This document shows positions 41,456 to 49,973 of a stretch of DNA of 64,000 nt, in pieces. The position numbers and the translations under genes were made by a program. This DNA comes from CAVQGZ01 sp942491665 (GTDB taxonomy: Bacteria > Actinomycetota > Actinomycetes > Jiangellales > Jiangellaceae): contig CALOBR010000005.1 of NCBI GenBank assembly GCA_942491665.1, positions 372,001 to 436,000 on the forward strand. The letters are read 5' to 3'. The notes beneath the pieces were generated by a model. That model was not told the DNA's origin, ran no database searches, and saw only the letters and a list, made by a program, of their open reading frames with translations. The number at the start of each line of letters is the position of its first letter. The stretch's first letter is position 1.

Positions 41456-43932
41456 CCGTTCGACTCGTTCGACTCCCCGTACATCATCGCGACCCCGCCG
41501 AGCTCGACTCCGTCGATCAGGTCGTCCGCCGCGATGCCCAGCAGGTCCATCGTCATGGTGCACGCCACGAGACGCACTCCGGCGTCGCGGGCCGAGCCGA
41601 TCAGCTCGGGCAGGCTCGGCACGTTGTGGTCCTTCATGATGCGCTTGATCATGGCCGGTCCCCCGCCGAGCATGTTCATCGTCGACAGCGGCATCTTGTC
41701 CGGCCCGGACGGCATCATCGCCGCGAACGCGCGGTCCATCGCCGTACGGTCCCGCTCCGGTGGGTCGTTGCGCCGCAGAGCGTTGAGCCCCCAGAACGTG
41801 AAGAACATCGACACCTCGTCGCCCATCGCCACCGACCCGTTGGCAAGGATGAAGGCGGCGAGCACCCGGTCGAAGTCACCGGAGAACACGATGAGCGTTT
41901 TCTTCTCTCTGATCCGCGCGGCTGCCGCGCCAGCGGCGACACCGCCACCCTTGCGGAACGTCGCCGCGTACCCTGGACCCTCGGGCACGATGTCGAGCAT
42001 CTCGTGCCCGTTGGTGGCCGCCCAGGCGGGCGCGTCCAGGCGGAACCCAGGGTCGGAGACGTGCACGAGCACCTCGTCGCCAGGGTTGAGCGAGTCGATC
42101 TTCTCCTGCAGCTTCATGATGGGTCCCGGGCAGGCCAGTCCCGTGCAGTCCAGGTCGACGCTCACCCCGGTCGCCGCAATCACCACGGGAGCCGCCTTGC
42201 CGGTGTTGGCCCCGGTCACCGCCTCGGCATAGTTGACGACGGGCTCGAACGAGTCGACCTCGTCCTCGAGCGCAACGTCGTGGAAGGCGCGGAAGGTGTT
42301 CATGCCGCCGGAGAGCATCTTGACGTCGGTGAAGCCGCGCTGAACCAACGCCCGGTAGGCAAGGTAGGAGCGGAACCCGACCGCGCAGTACACGCGCAGC
42401 GGCACGCTACGGTCCCAGTCCTCACACTCCTCACGGATCGTCGGCAGCGGGACGTTCTCCGCACCGGGCAGGTGCCAGATGGCGAACTCCGTCGGGCCCC
42501 GCACGTCGATGATGCGCGCCCCTTCGATAGCCCCCGGATACTCGCTCGGGTACCACAGGTGCACGTCCCCCTTGAGCAGGTTCGCCCCGACGAAGCCCGC
42601 CATGTTGATCGGGTCTTTCGCCGAGCCGAACGGCGGGGCGTAGGCGAGCTCGAGGTCTTGCAGGTCGAAGACCGTCATTCCCGCCTTGATCGCCGTCGCC
42701 AGGACGTCGATGCGCTTGTCCACGCCGTCGAACCCGACGCAGCCGGCCCCGAGAAGCCTTCCGGTGCCCGGCTCGAACAGCACCTTCAGGTGCATCTTCG
42801 CCGTGCCCGGGTAGTAGCCGGCGTGACCGGACGGGTGAACCTGCACCCGCTCGAACGGGATTCCTGCCGCGGTCAGCTGCTTCTGGTTGGCGCCGGTGCC
42901 ACCGGCGACCATGTCGAACATCTTCACGATGGACGTGCCCTGCACCTTGCCCCACGTCGTGTCACGCCCGCAGATGTTCTCCGCGGCGACCCGTCCCTGC
43001 CGGTTCGCCGGGCCGGCCAGCGGCACGAGGTACGGGCCGGGGAGGATCAGGTGCTCGACCTCGACGGCGTCTCCGGCTGCGTAGACGTCGGGCAGGTTCG
43101 TGCGCATGTGCTCGTCGACCTTGATGCCACCGCGTGGCCCCAGCTCGACGCCGGCCGCCGATGCGAGCTCGGTGCTCGGGCGAACACCCGCGGCCAGCAC
43201 GACCAGGTCGGTCTCGACGAAGTGGTTGTTCGCCAGCTCGACGCGAACCCTTCCGTCGGGGGTCTCGCCGAACGCCGCCGCAGTGGTGCCGAGCTGCAGC
43301 TCGATGCCGTGCTGGCGGATGTAGCCCTCCATCTGCGTGGTGAGCTCGCGGTCCAGCGGGGGGACGATCTGGTCGGCCATCTCCACGATCACCGTCTGCA
43401 CGCCGCGGTGGTGCAGGTTCTCGGCCACCTCAAGCCCGATGTAGCCCGCGCCGATCACGACGGCGTGCTTCGCTGGGGGGCGAGAGTCGGTGCCGTCCAC
43501 CAAGGCCTTGATGGCGTCCATGTCCCCGACGCGCCGCAGCACGTGGATCCTCGGATGGTCCACGCCGGGAAGCGGGGGGATGAACGGCGCAGCACCCGGG
43601 CACAGCGCGACCGCGTCGTAGGACTCGACGATCTCGTCACCAGTGTCCAGGTCTCGCACTGTGACGGTCTTGGCATCCGCATCGAGGGCGATCACGTCAT
43701 GGCCTGTACGCACATCGAGGGCTAGAGACTCGTCCAGGCTGTCCGGAGTCTGCAGCAACAGCCGTTCGCGATCGGCGATCACCTCACCGATGTGGTACGG
43801 CAGCCCGCAGTTCGCGAACGACACGTGATGCGCACGCTCGAACACCACGATCTCGGCGAACTCGTCCAGCCGACGCGCTCGGGCCGCGCACGACATACCG
43901 GCAGCGACGCCCCCGACGACAACAATCTTCAT
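41440..43932 (-). CDS. Four-domain CoA-disulfide reductase-rhodanese-TusA-DsrE fusion
   Basis: An 830-aa sulfur-metabolism fusion. Residues 1 to about 450 form a flavin reductase of the CoA-disulfide/NADH oxidase family: VVVGGVAAGMSCAAR at the FAD loop, active Cys42 in SFANCGLPYH, and the NAD loop VVIGAGYIGLEVAEN. A rhodanese domain follows (active Cys in YCAVGFRSYL). Next is a TusA/SirA domain (LDCTGLACPGPIMKL with CPGP), then a DsrE-like C terminus (TLIVFSGDFDRVLAAF ... MTMDLLGI). Such proteins move sulfane sulfur from low-molecular-weight persulfides to a carrier and can reduce CoA disulfides. A GGGG ribosome binding site precedes ATG 43932. Confidence 0.9.
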   Translation of the reverse strand: MKIVVVGGVAAGMSCAARARRLDEFAEIVVFERAHHVSFANCGLPYHIGEVIADRERLLLQTPDSLDESLALDVRTGHDVIALDADAKTVTVRDLDTGDEIVESYDAVALCPGAAPFIPPLPGVDHPRIHVLRRVGDMDAIKALVDGTDSRPPAKHAVVIGAGYIGLEVAENLHHRGVQTVIVEMADQIVPPLDRELTTQMEGYIRQHGIELQLGTTAAAFGETPDGRVRVELANNHFVETDLVVLAAGVRPSTELASAAGVELGPRGGIKVDEHMRTNLPDVYAAGDAVEVEHLILPGPYLVPLAGPANRQGRVAAENICGRDTTWGKVQGTSIVKMFDMVAGGTGANQKQLTAAGIPFERVQVHPSGHAGYYPGTAKMHLKVLFEPGTGRLLGAGCVGFDGVDKRIDVLATAIKAGMTVFDLQDLELAYAPPFGSAKDPINMAGFVGANLLKGDVHLWYPSEYPGAIEGARIIDVRGPTEFAIWHLPGAENVPLPTIREECEDWDRSVPLRVYCAVGFRSYLAYRALVQRGFTDVKMLSGGMNTFRAFHDVALEDEVDSFEPVVNYAEAVTGANTGKAAPVVIAATGVSVDLDCTGLACPGPIMKLQEKIDSLNPGDEVLVHVSDPGFRLDAPAWAATNGHEMLDIVPEGPGYAATFRKGGGVAAGAAAARIREKKTLIVFSGDFDRVLAAFILANGSVAMGDEVSMFFTFWGLNALRRNDPPERDRTAMDRAFAAMMPSGPDKMPLSTMNMLGGGPAMIKRIMKDHNVPSLPELIGSARDAGVRLVACTMTMDLLGIAADDLIDGVELGGVAMMYGESNESNGQFFI

Positions 43933-44068
43933 CCGTACACCCCTTCGTCTCGTCGTCCACCGTAGGGATTCCGGCAACCGGACGAGAGACTTTCGACTGA
44001 GATCGGCACGCTGCCCCGACGCGTACTGTCACACCGGCGCTGCTCGCGAGACGGAGAGGAAGACCATC

Positions 44069-44899
44069 GTGGCTGTCGAGATCATCGTCTGGGTGGACAA
44101 CGAGGACGACACCGGCACGTTCGGCACGTCCGACGACCTTCAGTCACGGCTCAAGTGGGAGGCTGGCAAGATCCACTCCTCGCTGCGCACCGGCGGCGAG
44201 GTGCTCGTCGTGATCGGCGGCGCCACCGTGCTTGCCGGCGGAGGGGTCGCCTGGACGGGCGGCGGAGCGGGCGTCGCGGTTGGCGGTTCAGCCATCGCCA
44301 CCGTCGGCGGCTTGTCGATGTGGCTCGGCTCGCTGCTGGAGGGTGTCTGGCGTGCACCGGCGCAGGACGACTTCGCCCGGGCGCCCGTGGTCTCCCCCAT
44401 GCCCGTGCGACTCGACCCGGCCACAGCGGGGGCAGAACCCGAGCTGTCTGCGCTGGTCGGGAGCCTCGGCCGGGCCGCCGGTCTGGCACAGGCGCTGCTG
44501 GACTCCCTCGAACGTGCCCAAGGCGCTGCCGTCGCCGGGGACGACGTGTGGGTACGCCGTCACTCGTTGGCGATGGAGTCGTTGACCAGCGCGCTGGGCG
44601 CGCGTCTGCTCACTGCGTCGTCGCTGATGGACGAGCTGGCCGCCGACCCGGCGACGGGGCTGCGGGCCAGCCACCAGCAGATGGTCGAGGCGCTGGGCGC
44701 ACTGACGACCGGGGAGAGCAGTCAGCGGGCGATGAGCGCGCTCGCCGAGTGTGGTTTCACCCAGACGCCGTGGCTGCTCGACCACCTGGGAGCGCTTCAG
44801 CCGGCGCGGCTGCCAGCGCAGGCGTCGACGCACCAAGGCTTGAGCCGGATGGCGATGACCGCGCGCCGTACCGGCATGCAGCTGCTGGAACGAGGCTGA
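44069..44899 (+). CDS. Hypothetical protein with a Gly/Ala-rich hydrophobic region
   Basis: A 276-aa protein starting at GTG 44069 behind GGAGAGGAAG. After a polar N terminus (MAVEIIVWVDNEDDTGTFGT) comes a glycine-rich hydrophobic stretch of about 45 residues (VLVVIGGATVLAGGGVAWTG, VAVGGSAIATVGGLSMWLGS), probably membrane-inserting. A helical cytoplasmic tail of about 170 residues follows (SALVGSLGRAAGLAQALLDS, LERAQ). I recognise no family. Confidence 0.5.
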   Translation: MAVEIIVWVDNEDDTGTFGTSDDLQSRLKWEAGKIHSSLRTGGEVLVVIGGATVLAGGGVAWTGGGAGVAVGGSAIATVGGLSMWLGSLLEGVWRAPAQDDFARAPVVSPMPVRLDPATAGAEPELSALVGSLGRAAGLAQALLDSLERAQGAAVAGDDVWVRRHSLAMESLTSALGARLLTASSLMDELAADPATGLRASHQQMVEALGALTTGESSQRAMSALAECGFTQTPWLLDHLGALQPARLPAQASTHQGLSRMAMTARRTGMQLLERG

Positions 44900-44912
44900 C
44901 CGCCCTGCCGGC

Positions 44913-45188
44913 CTAGGAGCTGATCGACTTCTGGCCGCCCGCACGACCTTCGGCGATGACGAGCAGCACGATCGCCGCCACCACGGCCACGATCGCGCCC
45001 AGGATGTTCAGCTCGAAGACGCTGCCGGTACCGAGCAGGCTGGCGACCAGACCGCCGATGACCGACCCGACGACGCCGAGGCCGAGGGTCATGGGCAGGC
45101 TCAGCGCGTCCTTGCCGGGCTTGAGCAGCCGAGCAACCGCGCCGACGACCAAGCCGAAGATTAGGAAGCCAAGGATGTCGATGATCAT
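44913..45188 (-). CDS. GlsB/YeaQ/YmgE-family membrane protein
   Basis: A 91-aa protein with three hydrophobic helices: IIDILGFLIFGLVVGAVARL, TLGLGVVGSVIGGLVASLLG and ILGAIVAVVAAIVLLVI. The conserved GxxxG helices and the LKPGKDALSLPMT loop are typical of this transglycosylase-associated / stress-response family. Function is unknown. TACGCT (45195-45200) is 6 nt before ATG 45188, a leaderless promoter. Confidence 0.85.
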   Translation of the reverse strand: MIIDILGFLIFGLVVGAVARLLKPGKDALSLPMTLGLGVVGSVIGGLVASLLGTGSVFELNILGAIVAVVAAIVLLVIAEGRAGGQKSISS

Positions 45189-45194
45189 GCGCCC

Positions 45195-45200
45195 AGCGTA
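45195..45200 (-). promoter_or_regulatory. -10 element TACGCT before the GlsB-family gene
   Basis: TACGCT on the minus strand, 6 nt (GGGCGC), then ATG 45188. No ribosome binding site. Confidence 0.5.
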
Positions 45201-45253
45201 GGCGGACCACAAGACCCTTGCCCCGCGGCGCACCTGCGAGCAGACAGTCAAGA

Positions 45254-46648
45254 GTGAGCGCGACGCTTCAGTTCATGGGTGGGGCCGGCACCGTCACCGG
45301 CAGCAAGTTCTTGCTGCAGGCCGACGGTGTCGCGGTGCTGGTCGACGCCGGCCTCTTTCAAGGGCTCAAGGCGCTGCGGCGGCGCAACTGGGATCCGTTC
45401 GGCTTCACGCCTGCCGACATCGACGCGGTCGTGCTCACCCACGCCCACCTCGACCACTGCGGCTATCTCCCCGCTCTGGGACGTCAGGGCTTGGACTGCC
45501 CGGTGCTGGCCACCGACTCCACGCTCGACCTGGCCACCCTGGTGCTGCGCGACAGCGCGGCGCTGCAGGAGGAGGACGCGGCGTACGCCGCCAAAGGCGG
45601 CTGGTCGCGCCACCGCTCGCCGCAGCCTCTCTACACGACAGCCGACGTCGAGCGCCTGCTCCCGCTGATGCAGCCGGTGCCGTTCGGAGAGCCGCGGGAG
45701 GTCACGGCGAGCACGAGCGGCGCTGCCGCGACGGTAACGCTCGTCCCAGCGGGGCACATCCTGGGCTCTTCTGCCGCGCAGGTGACGCTGGGCGGTGCGC
45801 GGGTCGTCGTCAGCGGCGATCTCGGCAGAGACACCCACCCCTTGCTGACCCCGCCCGCTCCCCGCCCCGGCGCCGACGTGGTGCTGGTGGAGTCGACCTA
45901 CGGCAACCGCCACCACCACGACGACCCTGAGGCAGCCTTGGCCGACGCCCTGACCCGCACGTTGGGACGCGGAGGAGTGGCGGTGATCCCGGCCTTCGCC
46001 GTCGACCGCACCGAGATCGTGCTCATGACGCTGCGCCGACTCATGGCGCAGGGACGCATCCCACGCGTGCCGGTGTTCGCCGACAGCCCGATGGCCCTGG
46101 GTGCCCTGGACGTCTACCGGCGTGCGGTCGCGGCTCGCAGCGCCGACATCCGTGCCCCCCTCGGTGGGCTCGACTCCGCGTTCGACCCCGGCGACCTGCG
46201 CGAGGTGCACGACGCCCACGACTCGATGGCCATCAACGACCCCGGCTTTCCCTGCATCATCGTCTCCGCCTCGGGCATGGCGTCCGGTGGCCGGGTGGTG
46301 CACCACCTCAAGCACCTGCTCCCCGACCCCCGCAACACCGTCCTGCTCGTCGGGTTCCAGGCGATGGGCACGCGGGGACGTGCCCTGCGCGACGGTGCCG
46401 CGCAGGTCAAGATGCACGGGCGCTACGTGCCGGTGCGTGCCGAGGTGGTCAGCGTCGAAGGGTTCTCGGTGCATGCCGACAGCGACGACCTGATCGCATG
46501 GCTGGCGTCTGGACCCGACGAGCCGCAGGTTGTCTACGTCGTGCACGGTGAGCCGGACGCCGCCTCCGCGCTCGCGAGCAGGGTGCGCGACGAGCTCGGA
46601 TGGCTGGCCGTCGTCCCTGCGCACGACGAGATCGTGCGGCTTCCGTAG
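45254..46648 (+). CDS. MBL-fold beta-CASP RNA nuclease/processing protein
   Basis: A 464-aa protein with the metallo-beta-lactamase motif THAHLDHCG near residue 64. The MBL histidine/aspartate sites continue (PAGHILGSSAA, SGDLGR). The beta-CASP region has VESTYGNRHHHDDPE and VIPAFAVDRTEIVLMTLRRL. The C-terminal RMMBL signature appears as EGFSVHADSDDLIAWL. Similar proteins are RNA 3'-end processing nucleases and CPSF-like relatives. The GTG at 45254 follows a GACAGT box 5 nt upstream. Confidence 0.85.
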   Translation: MSATLQFMGGAGTVTGSKFLLQADGVAVLVDAGLFQGLKALRRRNWDPFGFTPADIDAVVLTHAHLDHCGYLPALGRQGLDCPVLATDSTLDLATLVLRDSAALQEEDAAYAAKGGWSRHRSPQPLYTTADVERLLPLMQPVPFGEPREVTASTSGAAATVTLVPAGHILGSSAAQVTLGGARVVVSGDLGRDTHPLLTPPAPRPGADVVLVESTYGNRHHHDDPEAALADALTRTLGRGGVAVIPAFAVDRTEIVLMTLRRLMAQGRIPRVPVFADSPMALGALDVYRRAVAARSADIRAPLGGLDSAFDPGDLREVHDAHDSMAINDPGFPCIIVSASGMASGGRVVHHLKHLLPDPRNTVLLVGFQAMGTRGRALRDGAAQVKMHGRYVPVRAEVVSVEGFSVHADSDDLIAWLASGPDEPQVVYVVHGEPDAASALASRVRDELGWLAVVPAHDEIVRLP

Positions 46649-46664
46649 TCGCGCGTGGCGCCCG

Positions 46665-47384
46665 CTACGTGAACATGCGAAAGCCACGCGGTCGGCGCAA
46701 GAAGTCCCGGATCGCCTCTCGGCCGGTGCCTCGAATCTCCGGCCCGTGCATGAAGGCCGCCGTCGCGTACTCCAGCTCGCCGAGGCGGTGCGCGGTCTGC
46801 TTGGTGACAGACCCGTTGCTGCAGAACGCCATCACCGGCCACGTGCGGCGGGCGTTCATGTTCCAGATCGCGTCTCCAGTGATCAACGTGCCCGACGGCA
46901 TATGCAGCAACGACACATGCCCTGGGGTGTGCCCGGGCGTGTGCACTACCCGTAGGCCACCGGCGACCGGCAGCTCGTCACCGTCGGCCAGAACAGTGTC
47001 GACGGGGACGGCCGGCGAGCCGATCTGACGGCTGCGCAGCCGGCCGAACCACGAGGACGGGTCGAGGGGGGCCCCGCGACCCGCGGCGATGTCGTCGGCG
47101 TCGTCGGCGTGCGCCGACACCGGAGCTCCGGTCTCGTCCACGACACGGAGCAACCCACCGACGTGGTCGGAGTGGGAGTGCGTGACGATGATGCGGGTGA
47201 CTTCCTGGGGCGATGACCCGATCTCGGCGAGGGCCGCGAGGATCTTCGGTGGCGAACCCTTCATCCCGGTGTCGACGAGCGTCACCTGACCGTCGTCGTC
47301 GCGGAAGGCGAAGGCATTGACCATGTCTGCCGGCACGAGCGGGATGCGGACGAGACCAGGAGCCAGCGTCACAGTCAGCGTCAT
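46665..47384 (-). CDS. MBL-fold metallo-hydrolase
   Basis: A 239-aa hydrolase. The metal motif is VTHSHSDHVGGLL (HxHxDH), further ligands are in HTPGHTPGHVSLL and LITGDAIWN, and the N terminus reads FAFRDDDGQVTLVDTGMKG. Glyoxalase II, lactonases and many unknown hydrolases share this form. TAGGCT (47393-47398) lies 8 nt before ATG 47384. It is divergent from the DUF389 gene. Confidence 0.87.
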   Translation of the reverse strand: MTLTVTLAPGLVRIPLVPADMVNAFAFRDDDGQVTLVDTGMKGSPPKILAALAEIGSSPQEVTRIIVTHSHSDHVGGLLRVVDETGAPVSAHADDADDIAAGRGAPLDPSSWFGRLRSRQIGSPAVPVDTVLADGDELPVAGGLRVVHTPGHTPGHVSLLHMPSGTLITGDAIWNMNARRTWPVMAFCSNGSVTKQTAHRLGELEYATAAFMHGPEIRGTGREAIRDFLRRPRGFRMFT

Positions 47385-47421
47385 GCTCTGCGAGCCTAGA
47401 TGTCACAGCACAGTCGCGCTC

Positions 47422-47427
47422 TACGCT
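47422..47427 (+). promoter_or_regulatory. -10 element TACGCT before the DUF389 gene
   Basis: TACGCT, then 6 nt (GCGGCC), then ATG 47434; no ribosome binding site. Confidence 0.5.
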
Positions 47428-47433
47428 GCGGCC

Positions 47434-48513
47434 ATGTCTGACACGACGGACTCGGGTATCGCCGCCGAACCCCGGCCACTGTCCCCGTTGGGCGGCTGGC
47501 TGCGCGGACAACGCTCTCGCCCCACGATGACCGAGGAGGAACGCCACGCGGTCGTCGACGACCTCTTCATGGACTCGTCCGCCCGAGCGGCGTACCTGTG
47601 GCGCTTCTTCGTCCTGCTCACCCTCTCGACCCTGATCGCGACCTTGGGCCTCGTGGCTGACAGCGTCGCCGTGATCATCGGGGCGATGCTGCTTGCCCCG
47701 CTGATGACGCCCATCCTCGCAGTGGCCGCCGCCTTGGTCATTGCTGATGCTCGCGACCTGATCAGAAGCGTCGCCATCCTCGTCAGCGGAGTAGCGGCAG
47801 CGATCGCGACCGCCGCGGTCGCCACGTGGGTGGGGCTCAACGACCTCACCATTGCTTCCGAGCTGCCGGCAGAGATCATCGGTCGCACCGAGCCCTCGCT
47901 GCTCGATCTGGGCGTGGCCATTGCCGCCGGGCTGGCCGCCGGATACGTGCTGACGCACCGTCGCGTTCTGTCGAGCCTGCCGGGCGTTGCGATCGCAGTT
48001 GCGCTCGTGCCACCGCTGGCGACTGTGGGCATCACCCTCGAGCTGGGGCAGCAGGACGCTGCGCGTGGCGCCTTGCTGCTGTTCGCCACCAATCTCGTGG
48101 CCATCGTGCTGTCGGCCATCGTGATGATGAGATGGGCGGGTTTCGCCCCTCCCGAGCTGGGGGTGCGTGGTGCGCGGTCCACGCAGATCGGCATCGGCGT
48201 GAGCCTCGTGCTCCTTGCCGCGATCGCCATACCGCTCACCGTGCACACGCGGCAGGTGATCCTCGACCAGTCCTTCGCTCAGGCCTTCGGACGTTCCGTC
48301 CAGGCACTTGACCCGGCCAGCGTCATCGTCGAGCTCGACGCGGAGGTCGTCGGGACGGACCGGGCCACCGTCTCGGCGACGCTGGCCACGACGGCCCCAG
48401 AGCCCATCCCGGCCTGGAAGCTGGCTGAGGCCCTGGCCGCGGAGACCGGCCGCGTCGTCGACGTCGAGCTGTTCATCGACGAGACCAGCAACGATGCCGC
48501 GACTGCGGGCTGA
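47434..48513 (+). CDS. DUF389 membrane protein
   Basis: A 359-aa membrane protein. A short N-terminal cytoplasmic part (TMTEEERHAVVDDLFMD) is followed by about six hydrophobic segments typical of DUF389. These include LVADSVAVIIGAMLLAPLMT, the family signature, and LSSLPGVAIAVALVPPLATV. A C-terminal soluble domain of about 95 residues (IVELDAEVVGTDRATVSATL) completes it. DUF389 proteins are uncharacterised; transport or signalling is possible. The next gene begins inside this one, so the two are coupled. Confidence 0.87.
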   Translation: MSDTTDSGIAAEPRPLSPLGGWLRGQRSRPTMTEEERHAVVDDLFMDSSARAAYLWRFFVLLTLSTLIATLGLVADSVAVIIGAMLLAPLMTPILAVAAALVIADARDLIRSVAILVSGVAAAIATAAVATWVGLNDLTIASELPAEIIGRTEPSLLDLGVAIAAGLAAGYVLTHRRVLSSLPGVAIAVALVPPLATVGITLELGQQDAARGALLLFATNLVAIVLSAIVMMRWAGFAPPELGVRGARSTQIGIGVSLVLLAAIAIPLTVHTRQVILDQSFAQAFGRSVQALDPASVIVELDAEVVGTDRATVSATLATTAPEPIPAWKLAEALAAETGRVVDVELFIDETSNDAATAG

Positions 48514-49783
48514 CATCGGCCGGGCTGTCGTGCTCGGCGTCGCCCTCCTGGCCTCCGCGACGCTCGCCGCCTGCTCCGAAGCTCCTGAGTCTGAGTCGGA
48601 TCGCCCCTCTGTCACGGTCTTCGGCCCGTGGCGAGGTGTCTCCGCCGACGCGTTTCGCGCGTCGATGACTACCTTCGAGGAGCGCAGCGGTATCGACGTC
48701 GTCTACACCGGCAGCGCCAGGTTCGTCGACGATGCCACCAAGCGGGTCGAGGACGGGCTGGCCGCCGACGTGATGATCTTCCCTCAGCCGGGGTTGATGC
48801 TGGAGCTGGCTGACCTGGGCCTGCTGCTGCCGCTGCCGTCCCAGGTCGTCGACACGGCCGAGCGCAGCCACCGTCCCGAGGTCACCGAAGCCCTGTCATC
48901 GGTGCGGGCAGATGTCGGCGTCGTCTACCGCCTCAACGTGAAGAGCCTGGTCTGGTACCCCCCGGTGGTGTTCGATGCCTTCGACTACTCCGTCCCCCGC
49001 TCGTGGACCGAGCTCGACGCGCTCGCCCAGCAGATCGCCGACGACGGGACCGCGCCGTGGTGCCTAGGGGTCGAGGCCTTCTCGTCCAGCGGGTGGGCGG
49101 CGACGGATTGGGTGGAAGACATCGTGCTGCGCTCGGCTCCGCCGCAGACGTACGACCGCTGGGTGGCCGGTGACCTGCCGTTCACCGACCCGACGATCGC
49201 GTCGTCCTTCGAGGACTTCAGCGACATGGCGCTGGCCCCCGGGCGTAGCCTCGGTGGTCGCCGAGCAGTGCTCAACACCAACGTCGCCGCTGCCGCCCAA
49301 CCCCAGTTCGACGACCCGTCGGGATGCGTGCTGCACCGCCAGGCCTCCTTTGCCGCCGACGACCTCGACCCGTCCGTCGTCATCGGGCCCGGTGGCGACA
49401 CCGACGTCTTCATCCTGCCCAGTCGGGACGGCGAGGCACCGCCGCTGCTTGTCGGCGGGACGTTCGCCGCTGCCGGCACCGACCGCCCGGAGACCTGGGA
49501 GCTGCTCGCGTATCTGGCCTCGGCGGAGGGGTCCGCGGCGTGGGTGGAACGCGGCGGGTTCATCTCACCCCATGCCTCCGTGACCACCGACGACTACGGC
49601 ACCGCGTTCGACGCTCGCATGGCCCAGCTGCTGGCCGACGCCGACGTCGTGCGCTTCGACGGGTCTGACCTGATGCCCCCGGCGGTGGGGACGGGCACGT
49701 TCTACTCCGCCATGCAGTCCTACATCGCCACCGATCGGCTCGACGACGCCCTCGCCGAGGCTCAGCGCGGCTACAACGAATGA
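48494..49783 (+). CDS. Extracellular solute-binding lipoprotein (family 1 type)
   Basis: A 429-aa protein with a lipoprotein signal peptide: a hydrophobic stretch LGVALLASATLAACSEAP with the lipobox LAAC. The rest shows the family-1 periplasmic binding pattern: VYTGSARFVDDATKRVEDGL, DVMIFPQPGLMLELADLG, PRSWTELDALAQQIADDG, WELLAYLASAEGSAAWVERG. Related proteins bind sugars or oligosaccharides, but no ABC permease or ATPase is next door. Its ATG overlaps the DUF389 gene end by 20 nt, an unusual coupling. The ligand is unknown. Confidence 0.83.
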   Translation: MPRLRADIGRAVVLGVALLASATLAACSEAPESESDRPSVTVFGPWRGVSADAFRASMTTFEERSGIDVVYTGSARFVDDATKRVEDGLAADVMIFPQPGLMLELADLGLLLPLPSQVVDTAERSHRPEVTEALSSVRADVGVVYRLNVKSLVWYPPVVFDAFDYSVPRSWTELDALAQQIADDGTAPWCLGVEAFSSSGWAATDWVEDIVLRSAPPQTYDRWVAGDLPFTDPTIASSFEDFSDMALAPGRSLGGRRAVLNTNVAAAAQPQFDDPSGCVLHRQASFAADDLDPSVVIGPGGDTDVFILPSRDGEAPPLLVGGTFAAAGTDRPETWELLAYLASAEGSAAWVERGGFISPHASVTTDDYGTAFDARMAQLLADADVVRFDGSDLMPPAVGTGTFYSAMQSYIATDRLDDALAEAQRGYNE

Positions 49784-49790
49784 GCCGTCC

Positions 49791-49970
49791 TCACCGCCGC
49801 GACAAGCGCACCTCGTGCATCCACCGCAGATACTGCAGCCCCGACGCTCGGTCGGTGTAGGCGACGTAGCCCGTCCAGCCGTCGGCGTCGCGACGCACCG
49901 CGCGGCACCATCCTGGCAGCCGGCGGCCGTCGTCGGTGCTCACCCAGACCGGGCGGGGCAGGTCAACCAT
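49791..49970 (-). CDS. 59-aa small protein
   Basis: ATG 49970 opens MVDLPRPVWVSTDDGRRLPG, then WCRAVRRDADGWTGYVAYTD, and ends LQYLRWMHEVRLSRR. The pattern of alternating charged and aromatic residues looks like a small beta-rich fold. It lies 3 bp after the 2-phosphoglycerate-kinase-like gene on the same strand, so it is probably translated from the same transcript. Function unknown. Confidence 0.55.
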   Translation of the reverse strand: MVDLPRPVWVSTDDGRRLPGWCRAVRRDADGWTGYVAYTDRASGLQYLRWMHEVRLSRR

Positions 49971-49973
49971 GCC

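Noticed and set aside
43933..44068. CstR-type operator before the sulfur fusion protein
   Set aside because: Only half of the site (ACCCC) is present; there is no matching second arm.
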